From Hirundichthys speculiger (taxonomy: Eukaryota; Chordata; Actinopteri; Beloniformes; Exocoetidae), in assembly GCA_018398805.1 (NCBI GenBank), contig JAGFBZ010000328.1, forward strand, positions 770,001 through 834,000: 64,000 bases of DNA, given 5' to 3'. The notes beneath the pieces were generated by a model, which saw nothing but the letters and a program-made list of their open reading frames with translations, had not been told where the DNA came from and ran no database searches. The position numbers and the translations under genes are program-made. Positions within the stretch are counted from its first letter, which is position 1. Each line of letters begins with the position of its first letter. Positions 34,766-47,688 of the stretch are shown here, one piece after another.

Positions 34766-37700
34766 TCTCGCTGACATCTCTTACTGTTTAGGGCCTTGCT
34801 CTTTTGACCACGCTCAAGTTTATTTGTCTCCTTACGTAAAGCTCAAACTCTAATTGACTGCTCAGGTATGGCTGGGATGTTCTGGGATGGGCTTTCCCCT
34901 GATTCTTCTTCTCACAGTCCAAAAACACGCACGTCATTTTGATCGATGGATATAACGTTGCCCATGTGACTGGGGACGGCTGTTTGTCCTGTGGGGTCAT
35001 GTGAGGAACTGCTGACCCATCCAGGATGTCGTACCCCCTTCTGTTGAGAAGGAAAGACCCTGAACGGGATGAAACCAGGGCAGAAAATGGATACGTACCT
35101 AAGAGCTGTGGGTCCAAAGTGGCCATGACAGCTGGAGGTTTCTCACCTGCCACGTTGCATGTATGCGTACGGCATGATTTACGATGGCTGCATTTTCATA
35201 TTACCACTAGCTGTCACATGAGCCACAAACTGAGATTTAGTGGGCAGGGAAAAAAAAAACAAAAAACAGACACACGAGCCGAGCGAGAATCAGAGAATCG
35301 ATGCGCCCTTAGAATATCTCTGTGCAAATTGTCAACGAGATTGTCCATTGTTCTGTGAGTCTGATGATAGGAGGGCTTTTTAATGTGTGTGAAGTATAAT
35401 ACCGTACCTTTGAGACCACGATCCTGTTGATTTCGTCTCTTGTTCTAAATTAACTCCCCAGGAACGTTACAGGTTCAACTGGCAGGGAAAAAAAAAAAAA
35501 AAGTTCCCTCATTCAGTAGCACTGCCAGTGCATTGAAGGTGCACATTTACATATCAAAGGATGCGGCGCCATGTCTTGAATTTCAAGTGTGTTCTGTTGT
35601 GATGTTGAAGAGCAGCAGCACTGACATGAGAGGAACTCGGTCTGTCCTCCTTACAAACTCGACTGTTGATTCGCTTCCTCGTTGCGTCCGCGGCAACTCG
35701 TAGAAGGCGCGTTACAACTGACGCCGTAATGAGACGACTCAAACCGAGCCGAATGTGTAAAAGGTGCGCGCGGCCCGTTTAAGGGCGGGTAACAGTCAGT
35801 GAGTGCATAAGTAGGTCATCTGCAAGGCAGGAAGGGGGGGACATTAAATGATTCCTGCAGCTGAGAACCAGTGGTCGTTTTTTTTTTTTTTCTCTTCTTG
35901 GGAAATTTCCCCCATGGCCTGCAGATCTGATTTGATTCTCTCCAAGTCAAGCGTTGACACATTAACACGTCTTCTCATTAACTCCGAACTTCTCATTACC
36001 CCCTCACGGTCCCATTTTATTCCAATTTAACAACAGATATGTCAGACATACTTGGACCATCGTGCGCCTCAGACGCATTTACGGTCGCGGAGCTCTCAAC
36101 ACGAACGTTTTCCAGCCAAAGATGAAGATGTAGCTTCGCCTGCGGAATCGGGGCTGACAGTTAATCACGTAGCATCCCTCACCTCCATTTGTTGAGAACA
36201 CGAGCAGATCTTTCTTCATGTGATGTCACCTTTGATTAGGTCTTACCATTAAAACCTTGTTTCTACACATATGTAGAAAGACCCGTATGTGTACGGGTGT
36301 TTGTATGAATATGAACTTCGTTGAATAGTGGATGGCATTAGGAAACACGCCAATCAAGATGGCTTTTCGTTACCTCGTTCGGTGCATCAACTCAAGGAGT
36401 ATCTGACAGTCTTGAGCAGAGTAAACAGCGAGGTTTTCTTCGATTGATTTGTTTGCCAACAGAAATAAACAGAGGATCTGGTTGGCTAAGAATGACCTCC
36501 TCAGAGAACGTTGTGGCGGCGTAATGAGACCGGCCAGAGAGGTCTAAGTCGACAAATGCAGGATGTAATTGGAAAAGCGAAAGAGAGAAACAAAGAGTTT
36601 CTTTACCTTTTTGTTTTGTATTGCTTTTTTAGGATTTAACCCAGAATGCAAATCCACCGAAACGTTCAGCTCTTTCCCAGAAAAGAGAGTAACTGATCCA
36701 CCAATTTACGACTAAAAGACCTGAAATATTCATGTTATTATTGATTGAATTTCAGTGTTATGTTCTAGATTGCTGTTAGGTCTCTGCAACAATCTATCTC
36801 GGATAACTTTAGGAAACGTGCATTGGCATGTTGTTACCTTGTTGGCGTTACAGAACAGCGGTCCCACGTGAGTCCAGGGACCAGACAGACTGGGCCACCC
36901 CACGCCCTCGACAACATTCAGCCTGAATGCAGGGGAGACGGAAGCCGAAGAGTCCAGGACAGAAAGGGTCTATAAGAACTCACCAAAAGTAAAACCCTCA
37001 CGAGGTTGAAGAATTATTAAAAAAGAAACAGAAAGTAGTCGAAGAACTATCGAGTACAAGCATGGGCGTGTAAACAGAAGCGAACAAGGAGAGGAAAAAC
37101 AGACGAGGTGTCAAGGGGGATGAAAGAAGGACGGGAGTTTATACAAACGAGGGCCGAAAGGATAATAAGACAAAGGTGGGAACAATCGAGGTGACAGGAA
37201 AGGGCGCAGGGCAAACACATGAGGGACCGGAGGATCTAATGCAAAGCAAAAACCATGAAAGTTAAGGCGGTGTGCTCACCTTTATATGCACTGGCATCCA
37301 CACTGATGCATCAAAGATGATTTAATTCTTATATGAGGATGAAGATGAATATTTCTCAACAACAACACCTAAACACTCTTGTTTGTCCTTCTGTGACAAC
37401 ACTGGAAAAGAAATCACAGTTTCATGAGCCAGAAGAGAACAAAAGCAGCCCGGACTCAAATTTTTATCAAATATATTGACATTATAAAGCTGACTGTTTG
37501 AGACTGGCACTGACAAGGCACAAGAAAGGTACCAGTCACTTTAAACCTTTGACTCCACCTGCACCTTAATAACAGCTTTCATCCTTCTTCTTTTTTATTT
37601 CTTTTTTTTTCAGAGATCATTTCCTCCAAAGTAATTTGTCAGCTGAAGCTCCAAGATGCCAGCTGTGCATGCTGGGAGATTTGTGTCAAACTGTGGCAAA

Positions 37701-38106
37701 GTCTGCATGTGAAAAGAGCTTTTTTTTCTTTTCTTTTTTTTTTCCCTACAAACACACAACAAGACCTGTCCTCAGCTCGCCGAGGATTACATGAAAATTA
37801 GACGGATCCAAAGGGTGAGGTCTGGGCTCGTGTTTTAATTGTGGTGACGCGGCATGTTGAGATGGAAAGCAGAGCTTCTTTCATCCCCGGTGAGATTGTG
37901 GCTAATGAGGCCTGGTGAACACCTCCTGCTGCTCCGGTTCTCCTCCTCCTCCTCCACCTGTGTGCAGACTTCAGCTGAGGCTGTCCGCGGACTCTGGTTC
38001 TGGCACAGCGAGACGTGCAGCCATCAAAACTAAAAATACATACTGTCTTCATTTTTGGGGTATTTTTTGGTCTTTGGCTTCAAGTTATCCAAAAAAAATA
38101 AGATAA
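34766..38106. other. Intron, no feature recognised
   Basis: Homopolymer runs only (for example 35490-35501, 35878-35892). No exon-like, RNA or repeat content that I can name. Confidence 0.4.
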
Positions 38107-38342
38107 TAGGAATGCACGATAACTGTTTTTTAAAACTGATACTGATAACCGATAACTTTCAGCTCCTAAACGCCGATACCGATAACCGATAACACACACA
38201 TATACCTAAGATCATTACATCAATACTATGAACAAAACCAGAAACTGTTTTGACTCTTTAAATGAACAGATATTTATTTTTTTTCAATGAAAAACTTTTG
38301 GCAAGCCTCTCAACATTTTTGTAAAGCTATCAAACAAACCTA

Positions 38343-39020
38343 CAATGATCCCTCGCCAATTCGCACTTTAAGTTCCACGGTTTTAGTTATTTGCGGATTT
38401 TTCAGAAATATATAATATAATAAAAAGTCAAGAAAAAATTGCAGAAACATCACAGGATGTTGTGCGCATTCTCTCACAGCGAAGAAATGCTGTGAGCCAG
38501 CCTGGCCCCTTTAAGAAGGTGGCCTTATGGGTAATGTAGTGTGTGTGTCGTGGGACGGCAGAAGAAAACGGGGTTAGATGAAAAGTGTAGTGAGCATCAA
38601 CAGCAGCCCAGCGTGTATAGATTTACATTCTCTGTTAACCGACAGGAGCCCAACAATACAACCTGTGTGATGTTACAAGTTCCTGCAGTGCCAGAATAAA
38701 GTGCTCGTTCCATGCAGAGAAAACCGGACTTTTTGTTTTGTTGTTGTTAGCGTGTTAGCCGGTAATTACGAGCCAAAAATAGCACAATACCAGCGGTTTC
38801 TTTACTACGGTTCAGAGACCAGAGGCTGTGAAGGTAACAGAAAGACCACAGTTGAGCCTTTGTCTTGTTTCGCTGCAGTGCCTCGCTACTTTTTTGCAGT
38901 TTTTAATCATATTTTAAACACATTATTTAGGCTCGGGGGGGCTCCGGCTCCAGTTCGTGGATTTTGATTTTCGCGGGGGGACGCCGGTCCCCATTAACCG
39001 CGAAAAATAAGAGATCACTG
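38343..39020 (-). mobile_element. Tigger/pogo-like element, second copy, nested
   Basis: Near-identical reverse copy of 3550-4246, with TA flanks at 38341-38342 and 39021-39022. Ends read CAATGATCCCTCGCC and AGAGATCACTG. As with the first copy it sits inside a hAT-type element. Confidence 0.8.
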
Positions 39021-39379
39021 TATTTGATATCTCACATCAACTTAAATAAGGTTTATTACTGACTGATATAAAAAATAAAGGCTCCTTGAACTAATGGAAA
39101 TACATGCATCAGAATTACTAACTGAAAAAATACATTCCTAAATGACAATAAAAAATAATGTACAGTGCATAATGTACTGACACAAGTTAGACTTGTCTGT
39201 GTAAATAAACTGAAAAAGTGCACTCCATGGTAACAAAAAAAAAATTTAATGATTTTTGCTTGTGGTTCCACTCACCTTTAATTAAAGTAAATGAGGTTCG
39301 GCAGTTTTGAGTTTTTTTTTAATCTCATGGAAGCTTTAGATGAGAGAGATGATGGAGACCTGCTGCTGGCTTGCTCGCG

Positions 39380-39427
39380 TTAGCTCGCATTAGCTCACGT
39401 TAGCTCACGTTAGCTCACGTTAGCACG
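39380..39427. repeat. Short minisatellite, 10-bp unit
   Basis: Five units of TTAGCTCACG or close variants, inside the family J element. Confidence 0.9.
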
Positions 39428-40380
39428 ATTTCAAAACTCCATGGAAGCGATGGTTATGTTTCAGGTCGCTGATCGGGTTTGACGTATTAAAGCTTGCTAT
39501 ATTTTTCCCTCCTTCACTTGGAGCATTTGTCACAAATAACCAGCAAAATTTCTCTTTCAGAAACTTTAACAAAGTTACAAACAATCGCTGCCACAATCAG
39601 CACACTGTGCGGCAATGCTGCATTCAAGGTGTAACGTAAATTCCTTCGTTTCCTCGTTTGCTCATCGTTCTTCCGGCCCTTTCTTTTTTTTCTTTTTTAT
39701 GTGTAACATGTGGGAAAATACTGCGAATATCAATTAAAGTCAGCAACTACCAAAATTATGACCGAGTTCACAAGTTGTTTTCTGGCATTAGGGGGTATTC
39801 TTGATTTTCATTGTTGAGAAAAAAATTTTCTGTTTTGCCGACATCACTTGAAGATAACATTCACTGCCGATCATTCAAGGCTCAGAGGGAGCGAGGCACT
39901 GCCGTGTTGACAAAAATATATATGTTATCGGGGCTATTTGTCATGATATCGGGATGACGTCATAATTTCCTGTTATCGGCCCGATAGTTATCACCCCTAA
40001 TCAATACAACCCGGTCATGAGCAGGTCTTAAGACACATACCGAGATGAAAAACAGCATATTATTATTAAAAGATGGCTGAAATGCAGGACCGCTCTTGTT
40101 TCATTGAGGTTTGATGTTATTAATTTATGTCTCCTGAAGGTCCTGTTCCAGCATTTATATAGGATTAACACCTTAATTCTTTTCTTTCATCTGTCCTTTC
40201 TTTTGTTGGGCTAGTCCGCTGAGGATTTGCTCGTGCGTCCTCTTGCATGACTTCAATTTCAACCAAACTTGAGCTGTCACACAGATTCGATGAGACTTTA
40301 CGTGATAAATACTTAAACCAGTCCCAGGAGGGGAATTCGTTACTCAGATGGTCTCACATTTGATGCTAGAATACTTTGCC

Positions 40381-40900
40381 ATACCGTGGAGTTTAAGGTG
40401 ACCTCAGTAACTGCAAGAAGCCCAGATCATGAGCCCTCCACCACCGTGCTTGACAACAGGTACAAGGCCTTCGTGCTGACATGCTGCGTTTGTTTTTCAC
40501 CCATACTGCTGCTGTGCATTATGGGCACGTTTGGTCCTGGTTGTCCAGAGGACATTGTTGGAGAAACTTCTTGGTTTGGTCGGACGTAACCCAGAAATGA
40601 ACTGCCATTTTCTCTTTATAGAGAAGAATCTCTCGCAACTTTTCAAAACAAGTGATCCTTAACCTTTTGTTTCTTGTAATATTTGAGGCCTGCAGAGTCT
40701 GTGATGTAGCTCGTGGGTTTGATGCAATTTCTTTCAGCGTCACACGGTCTGACCTCGGGGGTGAACGTGGGGGAAGATTGGAAGCCGTCTTGAATATTTT
40801 CTGCTTGTGAATAATCTTCCTCACCGAAGAATGATTGACTCCAAATTGTTTCGGACATGGTCTAATAACCCCCTACCGGATTGATGGGCAGCAACAATTG
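40381..40900 (-). pseudogene. Tc1-like transposase remnant
   Basis: Minus-strand frames give, in order, SVRKIIHKQKIFKTASNLPP, RSDRVTLKEIASNPRATSQT, then frameshifted sequence ending VKHGGGGLMIWASCSY. The HTH-like segment followed by the KHGGG-xMIWA block is the Tc1-family transposase order. Stops and frameshifts interrupt it, and the catalytic second D and the C-terminal DPKH-type region are absent. It is on the strand opposite to cdh12. Confidence 0.75.
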
Positions 40901-42214
40901 CTTCTGTTGGACGACTTGAGATGTTTTCCTCCTTAGCATTGTGTTAACCCGCACCTGAATGGCCCCGAAAGCGGGTTTTCGTTAAAGAAATGTTTTGCTA
41001 TTCATGTGGGTTTTGAATAAATGCACGGCGAAAACTTTTGATTACATTATTGATGCGTGCGCTGCAGTCTTTACAGCTCTCTCCGCGAGCACAATGAGCT
41101 CCTTTTTTTGACTCCCAGGAGCTGAAAGGAAGCCGCCGGAAGCACCGCGAGGCTAAGTGACTGCTCTGAGGCGACTTAATGGGTGTCACAATCAGTACTT
41201 GAATGACGCCCCGAAATGAATTCAGTTTGAGGATGGGAATGTTGATTTGTCCCCCCCCCCACCTCCCCGACAGGGATTGATGAAACGGACAGTGTGCGTT
41301 TCCTGTCGAAGGATCTCAGAGCCGCGCCGAGGCATCTGCCGCTCAGCGATCAAACCAATCACGGCGGCTGATGGTCAATGATTGCCTTCAGATCAGCTTT
41401 CCTTCGCACGGCTCTCTCCCCTTCTTTTTTCTTAATCCTCATTTTTTATGGACACCTGCTGCAGCAGTGAGATTGTGAAACCATGGTGATGGAGGAGAAA
41501 ACGAGGGCTCCAGAAGCATCTGCTATCGCTGTGAAATCGCAACTTCACAGCCTCGGATAATTTCTAGCTGTTGGACTCTAATTAGATCGCTAATTCATGC
41601 GCATTTAATTCGGGCAGATAATTGGTTATATTTATCTTGCGTCACAAAAAAGCCCTTTTTTTTTCTCTTTTTTTCTTTTTGGGCATCCCCTAAAGCACAT
41701 CCTCTCACTGCAGCTTCTCACGGGCACATTTTGCATCGCCATCACCAGCTGTTTTCACTTGGCGTCCTACGCAGCACCGCGCCGGAGAAACCCGGGTCCT
41801 GGGGCAGGAAGATAGCGTTGTAGCCATGGCGGCTACATGTTAGTCAATTTGAAATACACAGGAAGGAATGTCTCTCATGTGACTCCAGGCCAGCGGAGCG
41901 TGACCGACTGTGAGCTTGCCAAGCGTGGTTGGTCACACATGAGAGGGCAGGAGACGGGCGGAGGCATGAGCGCGGGTGTCACTGCTGTCGGATGTGTGCG
42001 CCGCCGCGCTCAGACACGCCAAGGATGCTGATTCTTCACCTCGCTTTTGACTAATTGACCCTGAGCTGACATGTCAGGAGCCAGAGCAGGAACAGCATAA
42101 GAACCCAGAAGTTGTTGTTTGGAGGACTGCTGAACCAAGAAAAGTGCATCTTGACTTTCTGGCTCTGTGGGGGGGTGGGGGGCATTTACCTAGCCGAGAC
42201 GTGAGACCCGAGGT
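40901..42214. other. Intron, no feature recognised except an AT-rich homeobox-like stretch
   Basis: Residual Tc1 sequence may extend to about 41000. At 41550-41645 the DNA is dense in TAAT cores (see findings). A C-run lies at 41252-41262. Confidence 0.4.
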
Positions 42215-42261
42215 GTACACACACATATACATATGTACCACACACACACACACACACACAT

Positions 42262-42340
<79 letters not shown>

Positions 42341-42350
42341 CATACACACA
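42215..42350. repeat. (CA)n(TA)n compound microsatellite
   Basis: A CA/CACATA tract leads into about 30 TA dinucleotides, then (CATA)n and (CA)n. The ORFs with repeated tyrosine-isoleucine here are simple-repeat artefacts. Confidence 0.97.
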
Positions 42351-43101
42351 CAATGGTACCTCTCCTTACGTAATTTATTGGTTCTGGAAGTAGTTTCATA
42401 ACCTGAAGTTTTCGTAATTAGAGATGTGTTTTCACATGTAAATGCCCTAATCCGTTCCAAGCCCCCTCAAAATTCGAACATAATTTTTTTATAATTTATA
42501 AATAATACATAAAATGACATAAAACCCTGTAAGAAATACATGTTAGAACTAGAAATGGACTCAGAGAGCGCAGACCTCCACCAAGCACAACAATTATCAA
42601 AAATTTGAAAGTGATCTATAATCCAGGATTTCTTCTGGATCACACCCAAAATGAAATCAGTTCTTCCTTTTCACATTTCTGACAACTCCTGAAAATTTCA
42701 TCAAAATCCATCCATAACTTTTTTAGTTATCTTGAACACCGACAGACAAACGCCGGCAAAAACATAACCTCCTTGGTGGAGGTAATAATTGTTTGTTTAC
42801 CTGGTTGCTGGGTTACGCTCATACAGACAAGGGGCCCTCCTAGCCAATGGGATGCCAGGAAGATGCTAAGCGATAGCCAATGGCAGAGCAGCTCGGACGC
42901 ACCGCTTTCAAACCGAGATACAGAGCCGACAGCTATGTTTACGTTCAGTAAACTCTGGGAGCTGCGAGTAGCAGCGCTACTGTATTTTTGCCTTTTGTAT
43001 CCTGAAATTTCTTTCGTAACAAGAGGCAATATTTTCCGTTGAGGCGTTTCGTAACCTGAAACTTTCATATGTAGAGACGTTCGTAAGTAGAGGTACCACT
43101 G
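42351..43101. mobile_element. Mariner/Tc1-like MITE inserted in the TA tract, with nested repeat F
   Basis: The inverted ends are CAATGGTACCTCTCCTTACG and CGTAAGTAGAGGTACCACTG. The right flank begins TATATATATA and the left is the CA/TA tract. CATAACCTGAAG and CGTAACCTGAAAC form inner inverted repeats. No transposase. Repeat F copy 6 interrupts it at 42547-42783. Confidence 0.8.
42547..42783 (-). repeat. Repeat F copy 6 (central deletion)
   Basis: Both ends are present (AACTAGAAATGGACTCAGAG and CCTCCTTGGTGGAGGT), but the centre from the 'cccccatatagc' block to the 'gcaatgttat' block is missing, so the shared ORF is lost. Confidence 0.88.
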
Positions 43102-43257
43102 TATATATATATATATAGAGGATGATTTTTTAAAGGACACTATGTAGTCATACCACTCCAGATCAAGCAGGGGTCACAAGAAAGGTCATGTCTGGTATGA
43201 GGGACAATGAAATGCACAGTTCTTGAGATATAGTAACGCTGTTGTACAACAACTGGC

Positions 43258-44545
43258 AATAATTCAATTTATTTCAATTCAGTATTATTTGTATAGCGTC
43301 TGTTACAATGTCAGTTGTCTCTAGGCGCTTTACAGAGACCCAGATCATGACCCCCGAGCAAATATCATTAACTAAAACTATAATATTGAATCCTTAACAA
43401 GGATGATGGCAGGTAAAAAACTCCCACAGAGGGAGGAAAAAAACCTTTAAGCCAAACAGTGGCAAAAAAAAAAAAAAAAACCTCAAGAAAAAACCTTTAG
43501 CAGGACCTGGATCATATGGAGGGACCTTCCTGCCGAAGACCAGCCGGGTAAAGACAGAAAAGAGTGGGGAGACAGGACAGAGAGAGGATGGAGGACAGAG
43601 AGAGGAGAGACACAAATTACTGAATGAAATGACTATATAAACAGATGCAGGTAGCAGCACTGAGGTGAGATGGTCAGAGGACTAGATCACCGGTCACCAC
43701 GGCAGCCGCCACCCCGAACACATCTGCACACACAGGTGGAGGTAAACGCTGGGATGGACAGAGGAGGGAACTGCGAGTCAGCATGAAACTCAGGAAACTC
43801 TGGCCTGCAAACATGCAGAAAGAAAAGAGAAAAAAGGAGGGAAAAACAGCACAACAAACTACAGGAAAGAAAATGGAGCACAGTTACAGTAACGAGGTGC
43901 TCCTAATTAACTATGGAATAAGCTGGAGGAGGAAGAAGGGAGGAGGAAAGGGAAGGAAGGGAGAACAGCGGCGGAGACACCACTCAGCAGATCATGTTTG
44001 GCGTCCCCCTGCAGCGTAGGCCTATAGCAGCATAGCTATGACGAAGCTGTGATTAAGACGAGCTACTCTAGTCTGAGCTACTACAACTATAGCTATAACT
44101 ATTAGCCCCTACACACTATAGTTTAGACTAACTGTAGGCTTTACTGAACAGAAATGTTTTCAGTTTAGTTTTAAAGATGGAGGTGGTGTCAGCCTCCTGA
44201 ACCCAAACTGATAGCTGGTTCCATAATAAAGGTGCTAATAAAGGTAGCAGAAGGCCCGTCCTCCAAACCTACTTTTAGATATTCTAGGAACGACAAGTAA
44301 TCCTGCACTCTGAGAGCAGAGAGCTCTATTAGCAGCATAACGTGCTATCAAGTCTTGTAAATAGCGCGGATCTAGGCCATTAAGGGCCTTATATGCGAGA
44401 AGCTCAATTTAAGCTCAATTTGAAATTTCACGGGAAGCCAATGGAGGGAGGCTAACACTGGAGAGATGTGATCTCGCTTACGGATTCTTGTCAGCACCCT
44501 CGCTGCTGCGTTCTGGATCAGTTGGAGGCTATTCAGCAAGCTTTA
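43258..44545 (-). repeat. Unclassified interspersed fish repeat
   Basis: The text includes TTTGTATAGCGTCTGTTACA, CTCTAGGCGCTTTACAGAGA, GGTTCCATAATAAAGGTGCT, and 'gcgttctggatcagttggag'. Such phrases are typical of a high-copy fish interspersed repeat that I recognise but cannot name reliably. No ORF with domains. Boundaries are approximate. Confidence 0.55.
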
Positions 44546-45897
44546 CTCGCATTACTAATTTATCATACATATTACTACATAAGCAACTATATTTAAACCA
44601 ACTTTCCAATCTAGAAGAGACATTTTTAGTTCTGCATCATATTTAATGCCGTTATTTGCTAAGAGTTTGCTGCTTATCCATCTTGCAACCTTACCCCTAT
44701 CACATGATTTGCGTTTTGACAGCAAGTCGGTCACACATCTGGTCTGGAGACCGCTTTTGTCAACGGAGCATTTGTGGAGAGGAAGTTGCACGTTTGACCG
44801 AGCGAAGGCACAAAATGCGAGGTGTTAAAGGGGTGAATTTGCATGTGTGCATTACGGGGAAGAAGGGTTGAGTTAAGAATCGTTTCTTGCGAAGAAGCAG
44901 CCATCAACCCTAGCGGCGGTACGGTACGCAGCGTTTTGTGATACTGGCCTCAGCCCACTTCTTTGCTCTCTTATTGGCTGAATTCCCCTGACATCCGTTG
45001 AGTTGATTACGCATCGATTTGCCACCCGACGTGAGCTCAGCCTAAATGGTCTATCCAGGCGGTACTCTCAGTGTGATTGACATGCCAGCACCTTATGCAG
45101 CGTTACTTCCTCTTCTTCGTTTAAGCGTACCAACGCAGGCCAACCGCGCCAACAATTTATATTAATGCCCTCGACATTGCAAGGCTTGCGAGACCATCCC
45201 ACCTCATCAGCACAGTAATTCTTTTATCAGTTGATATATTTACTAATATTTTGAAGTGTAAATTTCACCTATGGTAGCTTTAATGATCTCACAAAGTGGG
45301 ATCAGCTTGTACTGTCGTGTCTCTTTAACTGTCTTGTCTTTAAATGTTTCACTGCTGGTGTTTTTTAGTCCTCTCTGACGAAAGCAGGATTTAAGATGTT
45401 AATAAAGACGTTAGAATTTACTGCCAGAGAGGACTGGTGAAGGACACATTCACCCTTCACACTCCCATAAAAAAAAAAAAAAGAAGCCTGCTATAAGATT
45501 AAATTGCATATACATACTAGATGGTTTTGCTAGATAATGGCACTAACCATGAATGTAAATGCAGCCACAAAAAAAGAAGAAAAAAGTGGGATGTGCTTGT
45601 ATATGACAATTATACTTCTGTGTGGAAGCGTACTTCCTATATATAAAGTAAATTTTAAACCTTGCACACAAGGCAAGAAAGAGGACGTCTGAGTACAAGC
45701 AAGCAGATGATAACTGATGGCAGTTAATCATGTTTGAAAAATGGTAGAAAAACAAAAATTAACTGCTTTACTTACAGCATTTCCTCAAGAGCTCTGAACC
45801 TATAAAAAAATGAACTCATGAGCATAGTTGAAAATAACTTGTTTATAGAAGTAATTTAAACTCCTCTCTCTCTCTCTTTTTCTTTTTCTTTCTGCAG
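44546..45897. other. Intron 5' of the EC3/EC4 exon
   Basis: No other repeat confidently identified; an A-run lies at 45470-45483. The CT-rich acceptor tract (45861-45897) precedes the exon. Confidence 0.4.
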
Positions 45898-46151
45898 TCA
45901 CTGGACTATGAATCCAAGAAGGCATACACCTTTAAGGTAGACGCCTCCAATGCTCACATGGATCCTCGGTTTCAGGGCTTTGGGGCCTTCAAAGACACAG
46001 CAACGGTGAAGATTAACGTTCTGGATGTGGACGAGCCCCCGGTGTTCAATAAGCCCTCCTACGTGATGGATGTGTACGAGGACACGCCCGTGGGAACCAT
46101 CATCGGAGCGGTGACGGCGCAGGACTTGGATGCCAGCAGCAGCCCAGTCAG
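45898..46151 (+). CDS. cdh12: cdh12 exon (254 nt): C-terminal half of EC3 and start of EC4
   Basis: A strong acceptor (long CT/T tract ending TTTCTGCAG) precedes the exon and a GTAGAG donor follows. The exon starts in phase 0 and ends with 2 nt of an arginine codon. It reads [18 protein letters not shown], then AHMDPRF, then [20 protein letters not shown], then [20 protein letters not shown] and [23 protein letters not shown] and QDLD are the calcium-coordinating motifs of EC3 and EC4. [18 protein letters not shown] is a near-exact cadherin-12 signature in my recollection of the family. The length of 254 nt is the standard size. This exon is separated from the previous one by a 33.6-kb intron, the longest in the window. 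Confidence 0.94.
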
Positions 46152-46286
46152 GTAGAGAGAAAGTGTCCCATCGAAAAAAACAGCTCGCAGCGGGATATGA
46201 ACACCTGATCCCAGTTACTTCTCCGGCTTTAACAGCCACGTTGCTTCGGAAGTTTGCTCACAAAGCGAAACAATGCCAATTAAAGC
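46152..46286. other. Intron start after the EC3/EC4 exon
   Basis: GTAGAG donor at 46152, then unremarkable sequence up to the hAT insertion. Confidence 0.4.
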
Positions 46287-46294
46287 CCACCGAC

Positions 46295-46640
46295 TAGGAG
46301 ATATGAAAAAAATTGATTTGGCAATATATCGCGATTTTCAGCCGCCCAACATAATATCGATTTTTTCAGCTCCTAATATAGATTTTTTTTTTAATTTTTT
46401 CAAAAACACTAATAATAAACAATAAATAGGTTGTTTTGAAGCCAATAGTTTTGACTCAATTTGTCCTCTGAATGATCAATATCATCTGATGAACATATAC
46501 AACAAGTTGATTTTTTATCTCTACTTTTAATTTGATATTAACTGGGTTGAATATTGCAATATATCATGATAATATCGTATCGTGACCCAAGTATCGTGAT
46601 ACATATCGTATTGTGAGGTCCTTGCCAATACTCACCCCTA
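46295..46640 (-). mobile_element. hAT-type MITE, family A copy 5
   Basis: It begins TAGGAGATATGAAAAAAATT and ends CTCACCCCTA. Flanks CCACCGAC (46287-46294) and CCGCCGAC (46641-46648) match at 7 of 8. It lies only 143 bp downstream of the cdh12 splice donor at 46152. Confidence 0.85.
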
Positions 46641-46648
46641 CCGCCGAC

Positions 46649-47688
46649 ACTAATAAAAACATCTGAAACTCCGTATTTGGAGGTGGCATGGAAGTATGAT
46701 TAAGTCCATTCAGTCCATCTTAATGTGGTCTTGCAGAGACGAAGCAAACGCGAAGATGCACCACCTTTTCAAGTTGAATTAATCACTTTAATAATTCACT
46801 TTATCCCAAAAATGTCAGCACATGGGCTGAATGTAATTCATCAAAGGAGTGCGCTCTTCATCTCTTCATTCACGCACCGAGACAACAAGACTTAAGATGT
46901 GGTGAGAAACACTCGTCCTAACATCACTGCGGCGGCGGCGGCTGAAAGGCTGACAGACGTGCATGTTGGCATGACAGCTGCGATGGTGTTCGGGCCTCTC
47001 ATGTGACTCTGAATAGGACGCGGTCGGTACAGAAAATAGATGAATTAATGATGGAGGCAGAAATTGCGAGACAGATTTACCCAACAGTTCCTAAATTCTT
47101 CTGGTTTAAGGATGCAGATGTTTGGACTGTAATCTGGGACCGACGCTGTCTGTGAGACAGGAAATAAACCCTGATAGTCCCTTTTTGAGGTTAAAAGAAA
47201 AAAAGAAAACGCTAAAAGGACGGGATGCTGTGCCATCAGTGATTGAAGGATTTAGATCTCTAATACATTCATCAACGTCTCCGGTCTCCATTCATCAACG
47301 TCAACGCGGCTGTAATCGTCAGCGTGATGTCGGCTTTACTCATCAGTCCGAGGACTAATCAATCTCTGTAGAACATTTGACTCTGTCATGTAAAATCCTG
47401 CCGGCATCATCTGATGGCAGCACAACGAGGAGATATTACAGCTTCATCAGTTCTTGTTTGGGCCTGATCTTGAAATCAGATGTTCCGGGGGGAAAAAAAA
47501 AAGAAAAAAAAATAATGAGAAGGAAATGGTGCAATCATTTGATCACAAAATGTCCTGGGTGGTTTCCATGCAGACGATCCACCAGGAAGCAAAGAAAAGC
47601 GATCCGAGTTCTGCTCGAAACTTTATTGTCTCTGTGCTTCTTCACGTTCAGTTTTTGACAATGATATAGGCAACAGTTTAGTTCTGTA
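46649..47688. other. Intron, no feature recognised
   Basis: A short GGC repeat (46930-46942) and A-rich runs at 47493-47513. No exon. Confidence 0.4.

Larger units (their letters stand above)
38107..39999. mobile_element. hAT-like element, family J, with nested pogo-like copy
   Basis: The left end is TAGGAATGCACGATAACTG and the right end GATAGTTATCACCCCTA, with GATACCGATAACCGATAAC-type subterminal repeats on the left and ATCGG repeats on the right. Flanking 8-mers (TAAGATAA, ATCAATAC) do not match, so the ends may be diverged or the boundaries slightly off. No transposase is recognised. Confidence 0.7.

Noticed and set aside
42074..42460. 128-codon ORF rich in alternating Y and I
   Set aside because: It is a translation of the (TA)n microsatellite.
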